Positions 24,663 to 32,670 of a stretch of DNA of 64,000 nt are shown here, piece by piece. The notes beneath the pieces are model-generated. The model did no database searches. It had not been told where the DNA came from and was given only the letters and a program-made list of their open reading frames with translations. The stretch spans positions 232,343 to 296,342 of the forward strand of contig NZ_BMTR01000012.1 of NCBI RefSeq assembly GCF_014649775.1, read 5' to 3'. Each line of letters opens with the position of its first letter. Position 1 is the first letter of the stretch. The position numbers were made by a program, and so were the translations under genes. This DNA is from Streptomyces longisporoflavus (GTDB lineage: Bacteria; Actinomycetota; Actinomycetes; Streptomycetales; Streptomycetaceae).

Positions 24663-27600
24663 TCAGCCGACGCGCGTGAGCTTGGCTCCGAAGCCCGGCT
24701 CGGCGAGGTCCTTCTGGAGCGCGACCGGCACCTCTACGGCGCCGTCCTTGCCGTCGCCGACGCTCAGCACACCCACCTTGGTGCCGGCCTTCGCCGAGTG
24801 CGGAACCGACTGCCCGGCCTTGTCGCCGAGCTTCAGCTTCACGGTCAGGCCGGACCAGCCCGCGGCGGAGACGTCCTTGGTGGCGACGACCGGGGTCGTG
24901 CCGCCCAGACCGTCGTCGACCTCGCCGACGACATCGCCCTTCTTCACGATCGTCTTGGCCTTGAGCGCGCCCTGGCCCGCCTCGATGAGCTTGCGGGTGA
25001 CCCCGGTGACCTCGTCGATGTTGGCCGTGCCGTTGTCCCCGTACTGGCCGAGGGCGGCACCGATGATCGTGCGGGTCTCGCCGCCGACCTTCTGCTCCGC
25101 GGCGAAGAGGATGTTGCCGCCCGCCGCGGTGGTGGTGCCGGTCTTGATGCCGATGGCGACCGTCGGGACGAGCCCGAAGAAGTTGTTCTGCTTGTCGCCG
25201 TTGAGGTCCTTGTAGCTGGGCTGGCGGGAGATCTCGTTGAAGACCGGGTCCTCCATCGCGGCCCGGCCCAGCTTCACGAGGTCCGCGGCGGTGGAGACGG
25301 TCGTCTTGTCGAGGCCGCTCGGGTCCGTGTAGTGGGTGTTCTTCATGCCGAGTTCCTTGGCCGTCTTGTTCATCTTCGCGACGAACTCGTCCTCGGAATC
25401 GCTCTTGCTGTCCCAGCGGGCGAGGAGCTTGGCGATGTTGTTCGCGGACGGCAGCATGACCGCCTGGAGCGCCTCGTACTGACTGATCTTCTGGCCCTCA
25501 GAGACCTTGACGACCGACTCGTTCTCCGCCTTGCCGGTCTCGTAGTGCTTCTCCGCCGCGGCGTCGACCGGGATGTCCGGGCCGTTGTTGCCCGGCTTCA
25601 GCGGGTGGTCACGCAGGACGAGGTAGACCGTCATGACCTTGGCGATGCTCGCGATCGGCACGGGCTTCTGGTCGCCGGACGTACCGAACGTGCCGATGCC
25701 GTTGACGTCCATCGCCGCCTGGCCCTCGCCGGGCCACGGCATGGACGGCTTCTCTCCCTCGAAGGAGACGGTCTCCTTCGCGGTGAGCGTCAGGGTGGGC
25801 GTCGGCAGCGGACGTACTGCCTGTACGACCGCAAAGACGATCAGCAGGAGCAGTACGAGCGGCGTCCACACCTTGACGCGCCGCACGACGGTACGGACGG
25901 GGGTCTCGGGCGGCGGCGGGGTGTTGGTCAGCTCGGCGAGGAGGTCGAGCGGGGGCCGCGGGGGGAGCGGCTGCTGGGTGGTGCGCTCGGGGCCTACGTT
26001 GCCGTTTTCAGGCGTGGGCGCCTTCTCGGGCGTGGGCGCCTTGGTCGCGGGGGCGGGTGCGGCGGGGGGCAGCGTGCGGCTGGACGAAGCGTCGTCCAGG
26101 GGCTTGAGCGCGACGAACTTGCTGGTGCGCTCGGCGTCGGCCTCCGACTTTGCGCCGGGCTTTGCAGCAGGCTTTGCTTCAGCCTTGTCGCCGGCCTCGG
26201 ACTTCTTGCCGGCCCCCGCCTTGTGGTCGCCCACCTTGAGCATGGTGGTCGGCTGATCAACGGCCTTGCCCTTCGGGGGCAGCTTGAAAACAGCGGTGGC
26301 TTGATCGACACCGGTGGCCGGGGGCTCGTCCTCGGCGTCCTTGCCGTCGGCCTTGTCGGCGCCGGTCTTGCCGTCTGCGGCCTTGTCGGCGCCGGGCTTG
26401 TCGGCGCCGGGCTTGTCGGCGCCGGGCTTGGCTCCGGAGGCCTTGTCGGCGGCGCCTGCGGCCCACGAGGGGGTCTTGCCTCCGGCAGGCTTGTCGGCGC
26501 CGCCGGGGACGGCGTCCTGGACGCTGTCCGCCGCGTCGGCGGAGTTCTCCGCGTCCGCGGGCTCGTCGCCTGCCGCGTCGGCCGCGCCGGCTTCACCGGA
26601 AGCGGCGTCGGCCGCCTCTCCGGCGGAACCCTCCGCCTTCGCGGGCTCATACGCGCCGCTGTCCGCCGCGTTCGCCACACCGGCGCCCCTGGAGGGGCCG
26701 ACCACGTCCGCGACCTCGTCGGCCGCACTGCCGGTGCTGCCCGCCTCCCCGGAGTTGCCGGACTCGGTGTCGGCGTCAGCCGCCTTCCCGCTGTCCCCGG
26801 CGGAAACGTCCGCGTCCGCAGCCCCGCCGGCCGCACCGGCCTCACCGGAGTCGGACTTCTCGGCGGGGCCCTCGCCGTCCCCAGGCTCGCTGTCGGCGCC
26901 GTCCGTCGCCCCGGCATCCCCGGCGTCCCCGGAGGAGCCCTTGGCGCCCCCAGGCCCGTCAGACGACCGGTCAGGGCTGTCCGTGGCGTCGTCCGCGCCG
27001 TCGTCGGAGTCAGAGTCGGCGTCGGAGCCGGCCTCGGCGGAGCCCTTGCCACCCTCAGGCCCGCCAGACGACCGGCCAGCGCTGTCCGTGGCGTCGTTCG
27101 CGCCGGTCTCGGAGTCGGTCTTGGCGCCAGCGCCAGCGTCGCCCACACCGGTCCCGGAGTCGGAGCCAGCGCCAGCGTCGCCCGCGCCGGTCTCGGGGTC
27201 ACCGGCGTCGGAGCCGGTCCCGGAGTCGGAGCCGGTCCCGGAGTCGGAGCCGGTCCCGGAGTCGGAGCCGGTCCCGGAGTCGGAGCCGGTCCCGGAGTCG
27301 GAGCCGGTCCCGGAGTCGGAGCCGGTCTCGGAGTCACCGGCGTCGGAGCCGGACTCGGCGTCGGCGCCCCCGGAAGAACCCTCCCCGCCCCCAGCCCCGC
27401 CCGAGGCGTCCTCGTCGGAAGCCCCGGGCTCAGGCGCCTTCTCCGCGTCCTCCGGAGTCTCGTCCGCCGTCGCCACCCACGCCGCCACAGCGGCCCGCAA
27501 CCTCGCGTCGCCGTTCTCCGCGCCCTTGGACCCGCTCCCGGCGCCCTTGGCGCCCTCAGCGGAGGCCCCGGACGCACCAGACGCACCGGACCCTCCGGAG

Positions 27601-27800
27601 TCCGCCGCCGCCGCGTCCTTCACCGCCTTCGTCGAGAAGACCGCCGTCGCCCGGTCCTCGCGCGCCGCGGGGACCTCGCGGGCCACCGCGAGGCGCGGGT
27701 CGCGTTCCTCCGGTGCCTGCGCCGGAACGGACGGCTCTGACCCAGTCGGATTCCCCGACGACTTCCGCTGCTTCGACCTGTCGGGGGTCTCGCCCGCCAC
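24663..27800 (-). CDS. D-alanyl-D-alanine carboxypeptidase (S11) with giant disordered N-terminus
   Basis: A 1045-residue protein. The C-terminal 350 residues form a PBP5-type (S11) carboxypeptidase: SxxK in PIASIAKVMTVYL, SxN in LPSANNIAKLL and KTG in IGIKTGTTTAAGGN are all intact. A single TM (WTPLVLLLLIVFAVVQAV, about residue 645) anchors it, putting the catalytic domain outside and about 640 acidic Ala/Ser/Gly/Asp-rich residues inside. Family members are usually 380-450 aa. The tail holds Thr-containing motifs (RATAVF near 48, QATAVFKL near 500, QPTTMLKV near 515, RTSKFVALK near 558), possible Ser/Thr kinase sites, and a (SDSGTG)n array. GAGGAGG 6 nt before GTG 27800 sets the start. Confidence 0.9.
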   Translation of the reverse strand: MAGETPDRSKQRKSSGNPTGSEPSVPAQAPEERDPRLAVAREVPAAREDRATAVFSTKAVKDAAAADSGGSGASGASGASAEGAKGAGSGSKGAENGDARLRAAVAAWVATADETPEDAEKAPEPGASDEDASGGAGGGEGSSGGADAESGSDAGDSETGSDSGTGSDSGTGSDSGTGSDSGTGSDSGTGSDSGTGSDAGDPETGAGDAGAGSDSGTGVGDAGAGAKTDSETGANDATDSAGRSSGGPEGGKGSAEAGSDADSDSDDGADDATDSPDRSSDGPGGAKGSSGDAGDAGATDGADSEPGDGEGPAEKSDSGEAGAAGGAADADVSAGDSGKAADADTESGNSGEAGSTGSAADEVADVVGPSRGAGVANAADSGAYEPAKAEGSAGEAADAASGEAGAADAAGDEPADAENSADAADSVQDAVPGGADKPAGGKTPSWAAGAADKASGAKPGADKPGADKPGADKAADGKTGADKADGKDAEDEPPATGVDQATAVFKLPPKGKAVDQPTTMLKVGDHKAGAGKKSEAGDKAEAKPAAKPGAKSEADAERTSKFVALKPLDDASSSRTLPPAAPAPATKAPTPEKAPTPENGNVGPERTTQQPLPPRPPLDLLAELTNTPPPPETPVRTVVRRVKVWTPLVLLLLIVFAVVQAVRPLPTPTLTLTAKETVSFEGEKPSMPWPGEGQAAMDVNGIGTFGTSGDQKPVPIASIAKVMTVYLVLRDHPLKPGNNGPDIPVDAAAEKHYETGKAENESVVKVSEGQKISQYEALQAVMLPSANNIAKLLARWDSKSDSEDEFVAKMNKTAKELGMKNTHYTDPSGLDKTTVSTAADLVKLGRAAMEDPVFNEISRQPSYKDLNGDKQNNFFGLVPTVAIGIKTGTTTAAGGNILFAAEQKVGGETRTIIGAALGQYGDNGTANIDEVTGVTRKLIEAGQGALKAKTIVKKGDVVGEVDDGLGGTTPVVATKDVSAAGWSGLTVKLKLGDKAGQSVPHSAKAGTKVGVLSVGDGKDGAVEVPVALQKDLAEPGFGAKLTRVG
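27211..27336 (-). repeat. Seven in-frame 18-bp repeats encoding SDSGTG
   Basis: Six exact copies of an 18-bp unit (plus-strand GAGCCGGTCCCGGAGTCG) at 27211-27318 and a seventh with two changes at 27319-27336. They encode a hexapeptide repeat in the cytoplasmic tail of the carboxypeptidase. Exactness suggests recent expansion. Confidence 0.95.
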
Positions 27801-28020
27801 CGATGCCTCCTCGTACGCCATGCCGCTCGCGTTGCCGTTGCGCCAAAACCACGGCCGGACCCACTGTCCGAACCATGTACCAGTGTCCTGTGTGGGGGCT
27901 TAACCCCCGTGGTAGACGAGAACGACATACCTACTGGTTCCCGTACGTACCGGTCACGCACTCTCGACAGACCAATGTGAGAGGGGTCACCCTGTCATTC
28001 ATCCACGCGGGGAGGCATGG

Positions 28021-28812
28021 ATGGGCAGGAGCCGCAGAACAATTCCGGAGGAGCTTCTGCTGCTCGCTTTGGACCCGGCCACGGGTACCACAGCGCAGCC
28101 GCAGTCGCTCGACCTCGGTCTGGCCGGAGCACAGCTAGTGGAGCTGGCGCTGGCCGGACGGATAGCCCCAGACGGGGATCGTATCGCCGTGGTGATGCCA
28201 CGGCCGACCGGAGATCCGACTCTGGACTCCGCACTGGAACTGCTGCGCAGGCGCGGCAGCCCGGTTCGGGCAGTCCACTGGATCGGCGGGCCCCGACTGG
28301 GGCTGCGCCAGATTTACCTCGCGCACCTGGAGCGGTGCGGCATGGTGCATGCCGTTTCGGGCCAGATGTGCGGAGTACTGCCGACGACTCGCTACCAAGC
28401 GACGGACACGGCAATCAGCCGGGACATCAGGTCACGGCTGGACAGTGCGATCCGCACCGGCGTCCCGCCGGACCCGCGGACCGCGGCGCTCGCCGCGCTC
28501 GCTCACGCAGTGGGACTCGGCAAGCACCTCTACCCCGGCAACGAAGGGCGCTCGTCGCGCTCCCGTCTCCGGGACCTGATCAGGCACGACCCGATGGGCG
28601 GCCTCGTGGCGCACGCCGTGATGGACGTCCAGAACGGTGTGGCCGCTCAGCCGCGCCGCAGTCCGGCCCCAGCGGGTCCGGGCGGACCGGGTGGACCTGG
28701 CGGGCATGGTGGACCAGGCGGTGGCCGACAGCCGGCCAGGACCGCTCCGGAGCCCGGCGGGGTTCCGATGCAGCCGCGCCGCGGCTCCATGGCACGCGCC
28801 GTGGCTCACTGA
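28021..28812 (+). CDS. GPP34 (GOLPH3/Vps74-like) family protein
   Basis: A 263-residue member of the GPP34 family: TIPEELLLLALDPATG at the start, LAGAQLVELALAGRI, DPRTAALAALAHAVGL and YPGNEGRSSRSRLRDLI are the usual landmarks. Eukaryotic members bind PI4P and sort Golgi glycosyltransferases. The bacterial role is unknown and abundant in actinomycetes. A Pro/Gly-rich tail (about residues 213-263) is disordered. GGGGAGG is 5 nt before the start. It is divergent from the carboxypeptidase gene and upstream of the Scr1-like regulator. Confidence 0.85.
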   Translation: MGRSRRTIPEELLLLALDPATGTTAQPQSLDLGLAGAQLVELALAGRIAPDGDRIAVVMPRPTGDPTLDSALELLRRRGSPVRAVHWIGGPRLGLRQIYLAHLERCGMVHAVSGQMCGVLPTTRYQATDTAISRDIRSRLDSAIRTGVPPDPRTAALAALAHAVGLGKHLYPGNEGRSSRSRLRDLIRHDPMGGLVAHAVMDVQNGVAAQPRRSPAPAGPGGPGGPGGHGGPGGGRQPARTAPEPGGVPMQPRRGSMARAVAH

Positions 28813-29196
28813 GGCAGGTCACCACAGCAACGCCGCACCGCAGTAAGGCAGCAAAGAGCGACCGCAGCAACCGCAGCAAAAGACTCACCGCAGTACCGGC
28901 AACAGCAACGCCGCACCGCAGTCCCCCAGACCCGGTACGGGAGCCGCTGGGCCGCGCGGGGCACAGGCACCGGGACGTCCGGACGACGACACCGGTACCG
29001 CCGCCCCGCGCGGCCGCACTTTCCGGCGCCGTGCAGCCGGGCCGCACCCTGCGCACCAGTCCTCACGTCCGTCTTCTTGTCGCAGTGCGCCTCGCACTTC
29101 ACATCCGCTGTTTCCCAGCGGTGCGCGACACGTTGGTGGCAATCTGCTGAACAGCAGATACGCAAAGTAGAGGCATGTAGTCGGAGGTGCACGTCC
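28813..29196 (+). other. Intergenic region with 20-bp direct repeat
   Basis: No gene is supported in these 384 bp. A 20-bp exact direct repeat, CAGCAACGCCGCACCGCAGT, lies at 28825-28844 and 28903-28922, within a stretch rich in CCGCAG(CAA). The palindrome at 29142-29159 and the promoter of the scr1-like gene close the region. Confidence 0.7.
29142..29159. promoter_or_regulatory. 18-bp palindrome, candidate operator of the Scr1-like regulator
   Basis: ATCTGCT-GAAC-AGCAGAT has perfect 7-bp arms, ends 38 bp before the GTG start of the downstream helix-turn-helix gene and overlaps its likely promoter. Autoregulation is the simplest reading. Confidence 0.6.
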
Positions 29197-30054
29197 GTGG
29201 CGTCCAACGTCAATCCCACCGTCAGGCGACGCCGGTTGGGCCAGGAGCTCCGCAGGCTCCGCGAGCTCAAGGGCATGACGGCCGAGGAGGTCGCCGAGCG
29301 CCTGCTGGTCTCGCAGTCGAAGATCAGCCGCCTCGAGAACGGCCGCCGGTCGATCAGCCAGCGCGATGTCCGTGATCTCTGCGGCGTGTACGAGGTCGAG
29401 GATCACCGCATCGTCGACTCACTCATGCAAATGGCCAAGGACTCCCGCCAGCAGGGCTGGTGGCACTCCTTCGGCGACATCCCGTACAGCGTCTACATCG
29501 GCCTGGAGACGGACGCCGCGTCCCTGCGCGTGTACGACCCGCAGGTCGTCCCCGGTCTGCTCCAGACCCGCGCGTACGCGGAAGCCCTCATCACCGGCGC
29601 GCTGCCGGAGACCACGCCGACGGACATCGAGAAGCGCGTCCAGGTCCGGGTTCGCCGGCAGGAACGAATCAGCGCCCCGGAGAATCCGCTGCGCCTGTGG
29701 ACCGTCCTCGACGAGTCCGCCCTGCGCCGCGTGGTCGGCTCCCGGCATCTCATGCGCGACCAGCTGGAGCATCTCGTGGAGCAGTCACAACTGCCGCACG
29801 TGACGGTCCAGGTGATCCCCTTCGAGATGGGCGCGCACCCCGGTCTCAACGGCCAGTACGCGATTCTGGAATTCCCGGACGCCGCGGATTCCAGCGTGGT
29901 CTACATCGAGGGCGTGACGAGCGACCTCTATCTGGAGAAGGCGAACGACGTCCAGCAGTACAGCGTGATGTACGAGCATCTGCGGGCCCAGGCACTGAAC
30001 GTGGACCAATCGCGCCAACTCATCGCCGACATCGCGAAAGAGTACGCTCGGTAA
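29197..30054 (+). CDS. scr1: Scr1-like XRE regulator (HTH-DUF5753)
   Basis: A 285-residue protein with an N-terminal XRE helix-turn-helix (LGQELRRLRELKGMTAEEVA, SQSKISRLENG, about residues 12-52) and a C-terminal DUF5753 domain (DPQVVPGLLQTRAYAEALI, HVTVQVIPFEMGAHPGLNG). It pairs with the DUF397 gene at 30296, an arrangement studied in S. coelicolor as Scr1/Scr2, where it looks like a toxin-antitoxin pair but behaves as a regulator of antibiotic production. GGAGG lies 9 nt before the GTG. The gene order GPP34-scr1-scr2 near a carboxypeptidase supports the symbol, which I assign from memory. It probably binds the palindrome at 29142. Confidence 0.75.
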   Translation: MASNVNPTVRRRRLGQELRRLRELKGMTAEEVAERLLVSQSKISRLENGRRSISQRDVRDLCGVYEVEDHRIVDSLMQMAKDSRQQGWWHSFGDIPYSVYIGLETDAASLRVYDPQVVPGLLQTRAYAEALITGALPETTPTDIEKRVQVRVRRQERISAPENPLRLWTVLDESALRRVVGSRHLMRDQLEHLVEQSQLPHVTVQVIPFEMGAHPGLNGQYAILEFPDAADSSVVYIEGVTSDLYLEKANDVQQYSVMYEHLRAQALNVDQSRQLIADIAKEYAR

Positions 30055-30168
30055 AGTATGCGGGGTACTGCATAAACCGCGCATCCGACCGCCCTCCGCG
30101 GAGAAACGCCGCACGGTACACCTAAGTCTCGGCCGTGCGGAAGACCCCAATGGAATATGCCATCCGGT

Positions 30169-30191
30169 CGAGTGAACGATCCCTTCACTCG
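30169..30191. promoter_or_regulatory. Inverted repeat upstream of the DUF397 gene
   Basis: CGAGTGA (30169-30175) and TCACTCG (30185-30191) flank 9 bases, 105 bp upstream of the DUF397 start. It may be a second operator or a stem in the 240-bp gap that separates the pair. The family is usually encoded with a much smaller gap. Confidence 0.45.
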
Positions 30192-30295
30192 GCGATGTTG
30201 GCGAGTAGCGTCATTCACGCCATCAAGCAACATCTGTTGGCCGCAACCGCTCTTGGCGGTGACCGAACTCAACAACTGGGCAAACCGGAGTAACC

Positions 30296-30505
30296 ATGGC
30301 AATTCATCAGGGCGCTACGAATACGTGGGTCAAGTCCTCGTATTCCACGGGAAACGGCGCGTGTGTCGAGGTCAAGTCCCCCCTTTCCGCAGCTATTTCG
30401 GTGCGGGACTCGAAGGTCACCGAGGGGCCTGTCCTCGCATTTCCCTCCGCTTCGTGGAGCGCGTTCGTCTCCGAGGTCGGCCGGGAGTCGTCACACCTCG
30501 GTTGA
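30296..30505 (+). CDS. scr2: DUF397 small protein (Scr2-like)
   Basis: A 69-residue DUF397 protein with WVKSSYSTGNGACVEVK and VRDSKVTEGPVLAFPSASWSAFV, the two halves of the domain. DUF397 proteins are small partners of Scr1-type regulators and may sequester or modulate them. GGAG lies 6 nt before the ATG. Its short C-terminus is complete. The symbol follows from context with the preceding gene. Confidence 0.75.
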   Translation: MAIHQGATNTWVKSSYSTGNGACVEVKSPLSAAISVRDSKVTEGPVLAFPSASWSAFVSEVGRESSHLG

Positions 30506-30675
30506 TACGCGTCCCGTTGCGCACCAGCACCACAGGATCAGCGAGAGACCGACAACCGCATAAGCAGTACCGATTGAGCCCTCTCGACTGGCCCGCCGTC
30601 CCGGCCGAGAGGGCTCGGCCCATGTCGGGGCCACGTCGGGGCCACGCCGGGGCCGCCGCCCGCCCCGTCCCACGG

Positions 30676-31515
30676 CTACCGCAGCTGATCGACGTACAGG
30701 TCGGTGCCCGGCACCGTGGGGATGAACGGCGCCACCAGCTCCACCCTCCCCGAGCCGGATTCCGCCACCGCCTCCGCCCGTCCGGCGAAGTGCTCCTGCC
30801 AGCACTCCCGCGGATCGGCCTGGAGGAACCACAGCAGCGTGAGCCGCGTGTCGACCCCCTCGACCTGCTTCACGTACGTCATGCGGTCCCCCGGCAGCGG
30901 AGTCGGCCGGAAGATCGTCACCATCGCGGCGGGGGACCCGGCAAGGGTGCGCGGCAGGTGCTCGGCCCGCAGCCATTCGAGCAGTTCCTCCCGCTGCCCG
31001 CGCGACTCGGCGTCCACGACTTCGAGCACCAGGCCCTGGTAGGGGTGGTCGAGCGCGTGGAAGTCGCGGGGTCCTGCCGCGCCGTCCCGGTAGACGGTCG
31101 CCTCGTGGTCCTGGAAGGCCGTGAACACGTGCGTGCGGTCCTGATAGACGCGGCCGTCGCGGTTCAGGCGCCTGTTGATGCCGACGGTCCACTTCATGTG
31201 GTCGTCGTAGCGGCCCTCGGTGACCCAGTACGTGGAGAGGTAGCAGCCGGCGGTCACGGGCTGGGCGACGGCTGACTTCTCCGGTATGCGCAGGAGCTGG
31301 AGCTCGCGGGGAGCGACCCAGCGGCGGCCCGCGTACATCCAGGGCATCGCCATCGCGCCGGCGTAGTAGTGGTCGTCCTCGTACCAGCGGTTGTACGCGT
31401 ACTCATGGCCCGGATGCGGCTCGACCATGGTGATCAGGGCGTGACCCGGGTGCACGCCGTACGGGCCGACGGCGGCCAGCTCGCCGTAGACCTCACTGCG
31501 GGTGTCCTCGCTCAT
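30676..31515 (-). CDS. Protein with two dimeric alpha/beta-barrel-like (EthD-type) repeats
   Basis: A 279-residue soluble protein I recognise only by shape. Each half begins with a hydrophobic strand and carries a W-x(3)-H type helix: ITMVEPHP...YNRWYEDDHYYAGAM (about residues 29-55) and LVLEVVDAES...LLEWLRAEHLPRTL (about 170-200). This resembles duplicated EthD/dabb barrels, which bind aromatic or steroid-like compounds or act as cofactor-free oxygenases. GGAGGAAGG precedes the ATG. It is divergent from an SDR, with operator site A between them, so the two are probably co-regulated in the CTGACG regulon. Confidence 0.55.
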   Translation of the reverse strand: MSEDTRSEVYGELAAVGPYGVHPGHALITMVEPHPGHEYAYNRWYEDDHYYAGAMAMPWMYAGRRWVAPRELQLLRIPEKSAVAQPVTAGCYLSTYWVTEGRYDDHMKWTVGINRRLNRDGRVYQDRTHVFTAFQDHEATVYRDGAAGPRDFHALDHPYQGLVLEVVDAESRGQREELLEWLRAEHLPRTLAGSPAAMVTIFRPTPLPGDRMTYVKQVEGVDTRLTLLWFLQADPRECWQEHFAGRAEAVAESGSGRVELVAPFIPTVPGTDLYVDQLR

Positions 31516-31547
31516 GAGTCTTCCTTCCTCCGGTGGTCGCCCATACT

Positions 31548-31562
31548 CTGACGCCCCGTCAG
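31548..31562. promoter_or_regulatory. CTGACG-N3-CGTCAG operator, site A
   Basis: CTGACGCCCCGTCAG lies 33 bp from the leftward start codon (31515) and 28 bp from the rightward start (31591). One bound repressor could cover both promoters. The same palindrome recurs at five places between 49.3 and 52.7 kb. Confidence 0.75.
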
Positions 31563-31590
31563 TAAAACTGCCAGAGCCGGGAGGCGCCCC

Positions 31591-32379
31591 ATGCGCTCGC
31601 TCCTCGAAGGAAAGACCGTCGTCGTCTCGGGAGTCGGCGCCGGACTCGGCCACCAGGTGGCGGCCGCTGTCGTACGGGACGGGGGCCAGGCCGTTCTCGG
31701 GGCGCGCACGGAGGCGAACCTCGCCAAGTCGGCCGCGGAGATCGACCCCGAGGGGACGCACACGGCGTACCGCCCGACCGACATCACCGACGAGGCCCAG
31801 TGCGAGGCGCTGGCCGCACTGGCACGCGAGCGGTTCGGCCGGATCGACGCGGTGGTCCACGTGGCCGCCCGGGACAGCTACTTCGGGGGCGTACAGGACG
31901 CGGACTTCGCCACCTGGCAGCAGGTCATCGACGTCAATCTGCTCGGCACGCTGCGGATGACGCGGGCCTGCCTGCCCGCGCTGAAGGAGCGGGGCGGATC
32001 GGTGGTGTTCATCGGCACGCAGTCGGCCGTCGCGGCGCCCTCGCAGGTGCGGCAGGCGGCGTACGCGGCGTCGAAGGGGGCTCTGACGTCGGCGATGTAC
32101 TCCCTGGCGCACGAGGTGGGGCCCGACCGGATCCGGGTCAACACGGTGCTTCCGGGGTGGATGTGGGGCCCGCCGGTCGAGGCGTACGTCCAGTTCACCG
32201 CGCACACCGAGGGGGTGCCGGAGAGTGAGGTGCGGGGGCGGCTCGCGGAGCGGATGGCGCTGCCGGACCTCGCGACGGACGGGGACGTGGCGGACGCGGC
32301 GGTGTTCCTGGCCTCGGACCGGGCACGGGCGATCACGGGGCAGTCGCTCCTGGTGAACGCGGGTGAGCTGATGCGGTAG
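31591..32379 (+). CDS. Short-chain dehydrogenase/reductase
   Basis: A 262-residue classical SDR. The nucleotide motif is SGVGAGLG rather than TGxxxGxG (residues 13-20), AARDSY replaces NNAG, and the catalytic serine and YAASK set is present (IGTQSAVAAPSQVRQAAYAASK). PGWMWGPPVEAYVQ and ITGQSLLVNAG end the fold. It should oxidise or reduce an alcohol or ketone with NAD(P). It is divergent from the EthD-like gene, shares operator site A, and is followed by a strong terminator. The substrate is probably that of the 45-52 kb catabolic block, which is inference. Confidence 0.8.
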   Translation: MRSLLEGKTVVVSGVGAGLGHQVAAAVVRDGGQAVLGARTEANLAKSAAEIDPEGTHTAYRPTDITDEAQCEALAALARERFGRIDAVVHVAARDSYFGGVQDADFATWQQVIDVNLLGTLRMTRACLPALKERGGSVVFIGTQSAVAAPSQVRQAAYAASKGALTSAMYSLAHEVGPDRIRVNTVLPGWMWGPPVEAYVQFTAHTEGVPESEVRGRLAERMALPDLATDGDVADAAVFLASDRARAITGQSLLVNAGELMR

Positions 32380-32402
32380 GCGGCACGCGGCGGAACTGAC
32401 GG

Positions 32403-32439
32403 CGGCTGTACGGAACTTGGGTTCCGTACAGCCGTTTTG
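32403..32439 (+). terminator. Rho-independent terminator after the SDR gene
   Basis: A perfect 14-bp stem (CGGCTGTACGGAAC at 32403-32416 with 32421-32434), a TTGG loop and TTTTG follow the SDR stop by 23 bp. It ends the rightward transcript from site A. Confidence 0.95.
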
Positions 32440-32670
32440 TGCGTTTCGCGGCCCTCTTCAACCCCTCCGCGTCGGATCAAGCATGTGAACTCAGGTCAGC
32501 AAAGCGAACGATTTTACTCGCTCTTGACCATACGGGCGGTTGTCCGCACCGGGTGCCCGAACCCACCATGAGCGGGCACTTCAAGGGCGCCCGCGTCCCG
32601 AATGTCACGAAGCAGGCGAAGTGCACGGCATTTCAGCGCAGTTCACAAGGCGGACCCCTGGAGGGGGGAC

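Noticed and set aside
24573..27740. A 1055-residue open frame opposite the carboxypeptidase
   Set aside because: It is the antisense GC-frame shadow of a low-complexity gene. It has no family motifs, and its repeats mirror those of the real gene.
30054..30296. Additional small gene between the Scr1-like and DUF397 genes
   Set aside because: No start with a binding site and no coding bias. The gap only holds the inverted repeat at 30169-30191.
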